Assembly: GCA_963579925.1 (NCBI GenBank)
Contig: CAUZJA010000056.1
Coordinates: 1-13,732 of the forward strand
DNA: 13,732 bases
Direction: 5' to 3'
Origin: UBA1151 sp963579925
GTDB lineage: Bacteria; Chloroflexota; Dehalococcoidia; Lucifugimonadales; Lucifugimonadaceae
The notes beneath the pieces were generated by a model. It was not told where the DNA came from and ran no database searches. It saw only the letters and a list, made by a program, of their open reading frames with translations. Positions 6,921-12,784 of the stretch are shown here, piece by piece. The position numbers and the translations under genes were made by a program. The first letter of the stretch is position 1. Each line of letters starts with the position of its first letter.

Positions 6921-7276
6921 GTCATCAGCTACTGCCTAGAGTCGTATCGTATGAGCACACCCGCTCGGGACGGAAGTATAACCCCACACTGCTTCCACTC
7001 AGATACGTCACCGTATGCGCACACACCGCATTCGTCGTCCCGAGAAGGAAGGCTCCGCGACCGACGTAGGGACCTCATCTTTAGAGTCACATCACCTGAT
7101 CACATCCACCATCACGGGATGAGGTCCTCACGGCCCGCAATGCCGATCTCAGGACGACGAAGCAGGCGGGTGCGTATGACCAGAACCCATCGGAACACCC
7201 CATCAACCAATACCAAAGGTTGAGTGAAATACTCAGCTTCCTAGTTCCCGGCGAAGCATGTCCAGCGCGGAGTGCC
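6921..7276. other. Intergenic region with nested palindrome, 356 bases
   Basis: Lies between the VOC gene (promoter expected near 6921-6960) and the 3' end of the second enolase-superfamily gene. It holds the 131-bp palindromic element at 7031-7161. A small stem tgagt/actca at 7221-7235 follows the enolase-superfamily gene, too weak to call a terminator. Short open frames here have no recognisable character. Confidence 0.65.
7031..7161. repeat. Nested palindromic element, about 131 bp
   Basis: Outer arms 7031-7045 (ttcgtcgtcccgaga) and 7147-7161 pair at 14 of 15 positions. Inner arms ggacctcatc (7070-7079) and gatgaggtcc (7118-7127) pair perfectly. There is no coding content. The shape fits a miniature palindromic intergenic element, but only one copy is in this window, so its repetitive nature is inferred. 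Confidence 0.65.
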
Positions 7277-8422
7277 CTACTCTCGCAGGGCTACGTCCCT
7301 ACGCTCCCAGCCCGGGCGGAACATGCGCAAGAAGTGCTTCGGCGAGTACGGGTGCTTCGCCGCCTCTTCCTCATCCAGCTCCACGCCAAGACCCGGCGCC
7401 GTCGGCATCTGAAGGTGGCCGTTCTCAACTCTCAAGTAGCCGTGCAGCACATCTTCCGTCCACGGCTCAAGGAAATCGTCGAAACACTCCTGGATGAAGA
7501 TATTCGGCGTCACCGCGCAAATCTGCAGCGCCACCATCGTCTTTAGTGGACTCTCCGCGTTGTGCAGCGCAAGCTCCGCATGATGCGCCCTTGCGATACC
7601 GGCGATCTGGATGGTGCGCCAAATACCACCAACGCCCAGAGGCTCCGGGTTGATGACGTCGGTCACATCAGCCGCAAGGAAGCGCGCGAAGTCGTGTAAC
7701 TCATGCATGCGTTCGCCCGCGATTACACGCACAGGAACCTTCTCGGCAACCGATATCAACGCCTCGATATCGTTCGACAGCACCGGCGTCTCAAACCACG
7801 TCACATCGTAGTCAGCCAGCCAGTTTCCAATCTTGACGGCCTCGCCAACGCTGAAACGATCATGCGCCTCAATCAGCAGATCAGCCGAGTCCCCAATCGC
7901 CTCACGGACCGCACCAACGATGGCCTGCGTCTCTTTGTGCTCGTCACGTGACATCTTCATGTAAGCGGTGCCAAACGGGTCGAACTTAACGGCCGTGTAG
8001 CCCTTGTCGATCACCTCACGCGCCTTGTCCGCCATCGCCTTCGGATTGCGCCCACCGGAGTACCAGCCGTTGGCGTACACCCGCACCTCGTCCCGCACCT
8101 TGCCACCAAGCAGCGTGTGCACAGGCACACCCATCGACTTGCCAAGAATGTCCCAGCAGGCCATCTCGATCCCCGCCATTGCGGGCGTAATGTTCAGGAA
8201 CGCCGATAGATACAGATAGTTCCATATCTCATGGACATTGCAAGGATCCATGCCAATCACGAGATGCTTCGTCTCTTCGATGGACGCAACGCGAGGCTGC
8301 GTTTGCAGACCCCCGGTGGCCTCACCCAACCCCGTAATGCCCTCGTCTGTTTCAACGACTACGAAGACCCAGTTTTTCCACGGATTCCCAACTACAACGG
8401 CACGAACATTTGTGATTTTCAT
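7277..8422 (-). CDS. Enolase-superfamily protein (mandelate racemase subgroup)
   Basis: A 381-residue enzyme with the two-domain enolase-superfamily layout: capping domain (1-115, GITGLGEATGG near 28-38, VHTLLGGKVRD at 101-111) and barrel. Likely metal ligands are Glu185 in LLIEAHDRFS, Glu211 in WFETPV and Glu237 in IAGERM. His187 and His287 (LALHNAESPL) are candidate acid/base residues, with Lys146 in AVKFDPF on an earlier strand. The first ligand is Glu where galactonate dehydratase has Asp. It is clearly a different subgroup from the gene at 2979: no HNPLGP motif and a different C-terminus. The reaction is probably dehydration or epimerisation of an acid sugar; the substrate is unknown. 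The start is ATG at 8420-8422. It is divergent from the S9 peptidase gene across 113 bases. Confidence 0.9.
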   Translation of the reverse strand: MKITNVRAVVVGNPWKNWVFVVVETDEGITGLGEATGGLQTQPRVASIEETKHLVIGMDPCNVHEIWNYLYLSAFLNITPAMAGIEMACWDILGKSMGVPVHTLLGGKVRDEVRVYANGWYSGGRNPKAMADKAREVIDKGYTAVKFDPFGTAYMKMSRDEHKETQAIVGAVREAIGDSADLLIEAHDRFSVGEAVKIGNWLADYDVTWFETPVLSNDIEALISVAEKVPVRVIAGERMHELHDFARFLAADVTDVINPEPLGVGGIWRTIQIAGIARAHHAELALHNAESPLKTMVALQICAVTPNIFIQECFDDFLEPWTEDVLHGYLRVENGHLQMPTAPGLGVELDEEEAAKHPYSPKHFLRMFRPGWERRDVALRE

Positions 8423-8535
8423 GGCACAAGCCTAGCCATGATTACCGCCCGTCCAACACACCCGCTGGGAGTAAGTCGTAATATGCCTGCTCCACGACCA
8501 TCCTTCCGCCAACCCACAACTACCGGAGCAGACGC
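8423..8535. promoter_or_regulatory. Divergent promoter region
   Basis: These 113 bases lie between two divergent starts (ATG at 8422 minus, TTG at 8536 plus) and must drive both genes unless either is leaderless. No clear promoter box or operator palindrome is visible. GGAG at 8524-8527, eight bases before TTG, is the ribosome binding site of the peptidase gene. Confidence 0.5.
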
Positions 8536-10494
8536 TTGGCAACCCGAATTGAGCCCGACTACTTTTACGATGTGATTACGGTGGCACAGCCAGCGATCTC
8601 ACCTGATGGCACGCAGGTGGCCTTTACCAAGCAGTACGCCAGCCGCGATGCCAACAAGATTCAGTCGCACATCGTTATGTCCATGGGCGGCGAGCTTCGT
8701 GATTACACGCAGGGTCCATACGACTCCGCCCCACAGTGGTCTCACGCTGGCGATCGGCTGGCATTCGTTCGCAAAGACGACAACGATAAGAGCCAGATCT
8801 GGACCATGCCGACGTCAATGGGCGAGGCAAGCCAGCTGACCACCCAACCGGGTGGCGTAGCGGGCTTCGAGTGGTCACCCGATGACACTACGATTCTGTT
8901 CCAGTCCACCGTCGATCCAAGGGATGAAGACCCTGATTCCGACAAGAAACCTGTGGTCGTAAACCAGCTCCGATACAAGACCGACGGCTCCGGGCTGAAC
9001 GGCAGCGGTCGCTCACACCTCTTCACCATCCCATCAGATGGCGACGAGGCGGAGCAACTCACCCACGGCGATATCGACCACTACGCCCCCACCTGGTCAC
9101 CAGATGGCGAGCGAATCGCCTTCATGGCGGCGAAGGACGTAAACCGGGAGTTTGAATCGCGCTCTGAGGCGTACACGATGAAATTGGGCACCGGCCTCTC
9201 CCGATCCATTAGCGCTGGCCTGTACGCCGTTGCCGGTGTCACATGGTCGCCGGATGGCACGAAGTTGGCGGTACTGGGAACGGCATCGCTGGAAGAAGGT
9301 GGCGCATGCACGCCAATGTGCCAATCATGGATATTCATCATCGAAGAGAACGCCCCTACGCGCTCAGTAAGCGATGACAGCATCTGGCCGCACCTTGATG
9401 GCTACTACGACTCCGCTGCGGGCAGGATGCGGTGGCTGGAAGACGACCGCATAATCTTCTCCGCCGCCGCCGCTGGGCAAAGTTACATATGTTCAGCAGA
9501 CGCAAACTCTCTCGATATTCAGAAGCTAACCCCCGGCGGCGCGCTGATCACCGGCTGGTCGGCGACAGCAGATGCCAGCAAAGTAACCTTCGCCACCGGC
9601 ACGCCAAATCGCATCTCAGATGTGGAACTCCACGACCTCTCCGCTGGCTCCAGTGAGACACTCACCGACTTCAACTCAGAGTGGCTCTCAGCACACGAAA
9701 CTGCTCACATCGAAAAGCTCACGTACAAGCGAGATGGCGTCGACCTGGAAGCTCGCATCTACTTCCCTCCGGGCTTTGACGAGTCCGAGCAGTACCCGCT
9801 GCTTCTCGATGTCCACGGCGGCCCTCACGGCGTATTTTACGACACATTCCTGCCGATGCATCAGATTGCGGCGAACAGCGGCTATATCGTGCTAGCGGTC
9901 GACCCCCGCGGCTCATCAACATACGGAAAAGACTTCGCTTGCGCCGTCCACCATGATTGGGGTGAAGGCCCATACGAAGATCTGATGGCGGGCGTAGAAC
10001 TAATCGCCGAACGACCATACGTAGACCCGAACAAAGTGGTCATGCACGGCTCCAGCTACGGTGGCTACATGGGCACCTGGATGGCCGGACACACAAACCG
10101 CTTCAAGGCCATCGCTGTCGCCGCGCCAGTAACCAACATGCTCAGCTTCTGGGGCACGTCAGACATCGGCGTCCACTTCTCGGAAATCGAACTGGGTACA
10201 GGCACCGGACTCGAGAGCTTCGAGGCGTACGTCCAGCACTCCCCAATCTTCTACGTCCCCAATGTAGAGACACCAATGCTCATCCTTCACGGCGAGAACG
10301 ACGACCGCGTACCAATAGAGCAAAGCGAGCAATACTTCACAGCCATGCGACGACTCGCAAAAGTAGTCGAATTCGTCCGTCTACCAGACACCTCCCACGG
10401 CCTCTTCGCCAACCGCAATCTAGCAATGCGCGAAGAATACTTCACCCGTGTATTCGACTTCCTGGAGGGCCAACTCAACCCAAAGGCTGACTGA
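8536..10494 (+). CDS. S9 family prolyl oligopeptidase-type peptidase
   Basis: A 652-residue serine peptidase of the S9 family (acylaminoacyl-peptidase/DPP-like). Residues 1 to about 390 form the beta-propeller that gates substrate entry; TolB/WD40-like repeats of the type WSPDGxxIAF recur near 20-30, 68-77, 112-122, 187-196 and 237-246. The C-terminal alpha/beta-hydrolase domain (about 395-648) has the oxyanion region DVHGGPHG (425-432), the nucleophile Ser507 in HGSSYGGYMG, Asp589 in HGENDDRVP and His621 in DTSHGLF, so the triad is complete. No signal peptide is seen, suggesting a cytosolic enzyme that cleaves short peptides. The start is TTG at 8536 with GGAG upstream. It stands alone, followed by repeat A copy 2 about 21 bases after the stop. 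Confidence 0.95.
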   Translation: MATRIEPDYFYDVITVAQPAISPDGTQVAFTKQYASRDANKIQSHIVMSMGGELRDYTQGPYDSAPQWSHAGDRLAFVRKDDNDKSQIWTMPTSMGEASQLTTQPGGVAGFEWSPDDTTILFQSTVDPRDEDPDSDKKPVVVNQLRYKTDGSGLNGSGRSHLFTIPSDGDEAEQLTHGDIDHYAPTWSPDGERIAFMAAKDVNREFESRSEAYTMKLGTGLSRSISAGLYAVAGVTWSPDGTKLAVLGTASLEEGGACTPMCQSWIFIIEENAPTRSVSDDSIWPHLDGYYDSAAGRMRWLEDDRIIFSAAAAGQSYICSADANSLDIQKLTPGGALITGWSATADASKVTFATGTPNRISDVELHDLSAGSSETLTDFNSEWLSAHETAHIEKLTYKRDGVDLEARIYFPPGFDESEQYPLLLDVHGGPHGVFYDTFLPMHQIAANSGYIVLAVDPRGSSTYGKDFACAVHHDWGEGPYEDLMAGVELIAERPYVDPNKVVMHGSSYGGYMGTWMAGHTNRFKAIAVAAPVTNMLSFWGTSDIGVHFSEIELGTGTGLESFEAYVQHSPIFYVPNVETPMLILHGENDDRVPIEQSEQYFTAMRRLAKVVEFVRLPDTSHGLFANRNLAMREEYFTRVFDFLEGQLNPKAD

Positions 10495-10515
10495 CCTACC
10501 GTTCATACGATCGAC

Positions 10516-10545
10516 ACGGTAGCGGCGGGTCTAAGACCCGCTCTT
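10516..10545 (+). terminator. Repeat A copy 2, probable 3' hairpin
   Basis: Identical over 30 bases to the minus strand of 41-70. Core gcgggtctaagacccgc (10525-10541), then ctcttcaatt. It starts 21 bases after the S9 peptidase stop. The terminator role is inferred from position and orientation. Confidence 0.6.
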
Positions 10546-10582
10546 CAATTCGAGCGATCGCAACGCTGATCCAGCCACACCC

Positions 10583-10616
10583 CACATCCGCCACCCCGGC
10601 GAAGGCGGGGGCCCAC
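10583..10616 (+). repeat. Repeat C copy 3
   Basis: A 34-base unit, 32 of 34 positions as in copies 1 and 2. Hairpin cccc-G-gc / gc-G-gggg around gaag, with G opposite G. Confidence 0.85.
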
Positions 10617-10662
10617 CACGCACACTCACGTTCACGCTCCACTCCCCAAACGCGAACCACCC

Positions 10663-10707
10663 CACATCCGTCTTTCCGGAATTTGCGCCCCGCGCAAATG
10701 TCCGGAA
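10663..10707 (+). repeat. Repeat C-related long hairpin (C5)
   Basis: Begins cacatccgtc like C copy 4, then forms a long stem: ttccggaatttgcg (10674-10687) pairs with cgcaaatgtccggaa (10693-10707) around a short C-rich loop, with one bulged base. It lies 3' of the nitroreductase gene. Confidence 0.7.
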
Positions 10708-10789
10708 TCCAAGCACGCACACGGTTGAAGTATGGTTGTGGGCAATACGCATCTGCCGTGTGCACTCCAGCCTTCGCCCCTAGCGCCCT

Positions 10790-10816
10790 GCGCTCTATGC
10801 CCGTGCGGCAGGCACC
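10790..10816. repeat. Repeat D copy 1
   Basis: gcgctctatgcccgtgcggc plus aggcacc matches 12687-12713 at 25 of 27 positions. It ends one base before the stop codon of the nitroreductase gene, so it abuts the coding region. Confidence 0.75.
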
Positions 10817-10817
10817 T

Positions 10818-11399
10818 CTACCCCACAACACCTTTTCGGACATGCTCGCTGACCGGGTCACGACCATTGGGCACATCCCTCGCCCGCAGATCATCTTCCA
10901 GATCGTCGTAGCCGCCACGATGTCCAACCACAAACCCACAGATGACCGTATAGTCGTCCGCCGATACGCCTAATTTCTTGTACGCATCTGCCTTCTCGAT
11001 GCCGCCCATCCCATGTGCGAACAGTCCCATCATCGAAGCCTGGAATGCCAGCGACATCCACGCCGAGCCGGTATCGAACTGCCCGGACCCCAACGGACTA
11101 CCATCATCGCGACTCTTTTTCGCAAAGAAATAGCCGAGTAACGGTGCGTTTGTGGCCCATTTTTGGTTACCCGGCCTTAAGACCGAGTCAAAAACATTCC
11201 GGTCTGGACCATCCGTCTCATAGACCACCATCCACGGCTGCGAGTTACTTGATGACGGCGCCCATCGGGCCGCTTCAAACAGTTTTGCGATTTCGTCCTC
11301 CGTCAGAGGTTCACTGGAAAACGCTCTCGTAGACCAGCGTTCCGTGAACACTGGGGCGACATCGGCATCGGCTTGGCGATTATTTTCGACTTCAGACAT
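10818..11399 (-). CDS. Nitroreductase family protein
   Basis: A 193-residue FMN-dependent oxidoreductase of the nitroreductase superfamily; such enzymes reduce nitro groups, quinones or other substrates with NAD(P)H and usually act as dimers. FMN-contact motifs are visible: RWSTRAFSSEPL (21-32), AARWAPSSSNSQPW (43-56) and CGFVVGH (154-160), with DTGSAWMSLAFQASMMGL (109-126) forming the central helix. Length is normal for the family. ATG at 11399 has AAGAGG just upstream. It is divergent from the third enolase-superfamily gene across 75 bases and ends against repeat D. The physiological substrate is not evident. Confidence 0.9.
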   Translation of the reverse strand: MSEVENNRQADADVAPVFTERWSTRAFSSEPLTEDEIAKLFEAARWAPSSSNSQPWMVVYETDGPDRNVFDSVLRPGNQKWATNAPLLGYFFAKKSRDDGSPLGSGQFDTGSAWMSLAFQASMMGLFAHGMGGIEKADAYKKLGVSADDYTVICGFVVGHRGGYDDLEDDLRARDVPNGRDPVSEHVRKGVVG

Positions 11400-11474
11400 A
11401 CAGCCTCTTTCGTTCTATCAGCTTCAGGCGGGTTAAGATTACGCCCTCAAACTCTTTAGATTCAGGAATTCAAC
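11400..11474. promoter_or_regulatory. Short divergent promoter region
   Basis: Only 75 bases separate the nitroreductase and third enolase-superfamily starts. AGGA at 11464-11467 lies seven bases before ATG at 11475. TAAGAT (11434-11439) could be a -10 box for the plus-strand gene, but no good -35 box is visible. Confidence 0.35.
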
Positions 11475-12551
11475 ATGAAGATTACAGATGTCAAAGCTTA
11501 TCCCCTGAAGACCCGCACAGCGCTGGTACTAATTTTCACCGACGAAGGCGTAGAGGGAATCGGCGAATGCTCGCCGATGAACATCGAGATCATGGCGCAC
11601 TTCGTTGAGACCGCCCTGAAGCCACTGCTGGTAGGCAAAGACCCTCTCGATATCGAACAACTCTGGAACAAGATGTACATCCGCACCTACAAGCTAGGCG
11701 TGCAGGGAACGCAGCCATCCTGCATCGCATGCCGGTGACCTTGCCCTCTGGGACATCAAGGGCAAGGTCACCGGCATGCCCATCAACAAGCTCATGGGCG
11801 GCGCCGCACACAGCACATTCACCATGTACAAGTCCATCGGCGGCGGCATGCGCCTGACGCCCGACGGCATGCTCGACCTCGTCAAAGAAGCCCACGACCA
11901 GGGCTTCAAGGCAGTCAAGATTCGCATGGACTACGGCCCGTTCAACCAGGATACCGACCTCGATAAAGACTTCGAGATGTTCCGCCTCTGCCGAGAATGC
12001 CTCCCCGACTCAATGCCGCTCAGCTTCGACGCCAACAACGGCTACTCCGTAAACGGCGCCATCAAGCAAGGCAGGCGCTTCGAAGAACTCGGCATCTACC
12101 ACTTCGAGGAGCCGGTAGCCCAGTACAACTACGAAGGCATCCGCCAGGTCGCAGACGCCCTCGACGTACCCGTCTCAGCAGGTGAGCACGAGTACACCCG
12201 CTGGCAGTTCCGAGACCTAATCCTGCAGGCCCGCCCTGACATCCTCCAGCCCGACATCGTGAAGTGCGCTGGCATCACTGAAATGAAGCGCATCGCCACG
12301 CTGGCCGAAACATTCGACATGCAGCTCCTGCCGCATCAAACACAACCATCGATAGGCAACGCTGCCTCACTCCACGTAGTCTCAACACTCCCACAATCCA
12401 CCCGTCCCCACGAGTACACCGGCCCAGCCCCGACCTCGACGATCTTTTCGACGACCCCTGGGAATTCAAAGACGGCCAAATCACAATCCCAGACCGCCCC
12501 GGCCTCGGCCTAACCCTCAACGAAAAAGCGTTAGAGTCCGCGATTCTGTAG
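11475..12551 (+). pseudogene. Enolase-superfamily gene with two frameshifts
   Basis: A third mandelate racemase-type gene, about 358 residues if both breaks are repaired. Frame one gives MKITDVKAYPL to GTQPSCIA (11475-11729) and then stops. Near 11727-11740 one extra base moves the sequence to a second frame, which reads AGDLALWDIKGKVTGMP onward to PHEYTGP. Near 12424-12431, in gcccc, one base is missing and the first frame resumes as DLDDLFDDPWEFKDG, PDRPGLGLTLNEKAL and a stop at 12549. All catalytic parts are present: Asp in SFDANNGY (12028-12030), Glu in HFEEP (12106-12111), Glu in AGEHEYT (12184-12186), His in LPHQTQPS (12334-12336) and KAVKIRM. It could be a recent pseudogene or an intact gene with two sequence errors. 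AGGA precedes the ATG. Confidence 0.88.
11727..11779. repeat. Perfect 21-bp inverted repeat inside the gene
   Basis: Left arm 11727-11747 (gcatgccggtgaccttgccc plus t) is the exact complement of right arm 11759-11779, separated by 11 bases. The right arm encodes the expected GKVTGMP; the left arm holds the frame break. Confidence 0.95.
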
Positions 12552-12579
12552 CGGTCACACAATCGCGATCTGAACGCCT

Positions 12580-12609
12580 ACGGTAGCGGCGGGTCTAAGA
12601 TCCGCTCTT
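12580..12609 (+). terminator. Repeat A copy 3, probable 3' hairpin
   Basis: 29 of 30 bases as in copies 1 and 2; the change (agatccgc for agacccgc) makes a G-U pair in plus-sense RNA, so the fold survives in that orientation. It starts 28 bases after the stop of the enolase-superfamily gene. Confidence 0.6.
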
Positions 12610-12649
12610 AATCGCTCGTTCAACGCGTGTGCAGTCGACTAATCTACCG

Positions 12650-12682
12650 CTGAAGAGCAGGTTTGAAACCTGCCCTCTTCAG
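12650..12682 (-). terminator. Repeat A variant (copy 4), hairpin
   Basis: The minus strand carries gcaggtttcaaacctgctct, the same design as repeat A but with two stem pairs changed (G-C to A-T and C-G to T-A) with pairing kept. Flanking ctgaagag/ctcttcag extends the stem with a two-base bulge. It is oriented as a 3' structure for the minus-strand amine oxidase gene. Confidence 0.6.
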
Positions 12683-12686
12683 CGCC

Positions 12687-12713
12687 GCGCTCAATGCCCA
12701 TGCGGCAGGCACC
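12687..12713. repeat. Repeat D copy 2
   Basis: Matches 10790-10816 at 25 of 27 positions, with agcgcc upstream also shared. Function unknown. Confidence 0.75.
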
Positions 12714-12718
12714 GCACC

Positions 12719-12747
12719 CCGGAAGGGGCAACCCCCCGTGGTTGCCC
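12719..12747 (-). terminator. Repeat E copy 2, hairpin 3' of the amine oxidase gene
   Basis: gggcaacc (12726-12733) and ggttgccc (12740-12747) form a perfect 8-bp stem. ggggcaaccccccg is shared with 5429-5442. It lies 37 bases after the minus-strand stop, in the same orientation as copy 1. Confidence 0.55.
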
Positions 12748-12784
12748 GCGCCGACCACACCGCGCGCATCAACCCGCACCCCTC

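Larger units (their letters stand above)
10495..10817. other. Repeat mosaic between convergent genes, 323 bases
   Basis: Lies between the 3' ends of the S9 peptidase (plus) and nitroreductase (minus). From left to right it holds repeat A copy 2, repeat C copy 3, the hairpin unit C5 and repeat D copy 1. Together these occupy about 40% of the gap. No gene is supported; open frames crossing it are translated repeats. Confidence 0.75.
12552..12784. other. Repeat mosaic between convergent genes
   Basis: Lies between the 3' ends of the third enolase-superfamily gene and the amine oxidase gene. It holds repeat A copy 3, the A variant, repeat D copy 2 and repeat E copy 2 in order. No gene is seen. 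Confidence 0.75.

Noticed and set aside
6921..7276. tRNA or small RNA gene in the larger gaps
   Set aside because: No cloverleaf, T-loop GTTCRA motif with matching acceptor stem, or CCA end was found by reading both strands of the gaps; a small RNA cannot be excluded but nothing supports one.
10496..10939. A 147-codon minus-strand open frame containing WAPAFAGVADV
   Set aside because: It is translated repeat C and D plus antisense or overlapping nitroreductase sequence. The same phrase appears in the minus-strand frame at 2735-3064, which shows it comes from the repeat, not from a protein family.
11700..11785. Programmed ribosomal frameshifting stimulated by the 21-bp hairpin
   Set aside because: No slippery heptamer is visible before the stem, the break lies inside the left arm rather than upstream of it, and a second unrelated shift would also be needed to make the protein.
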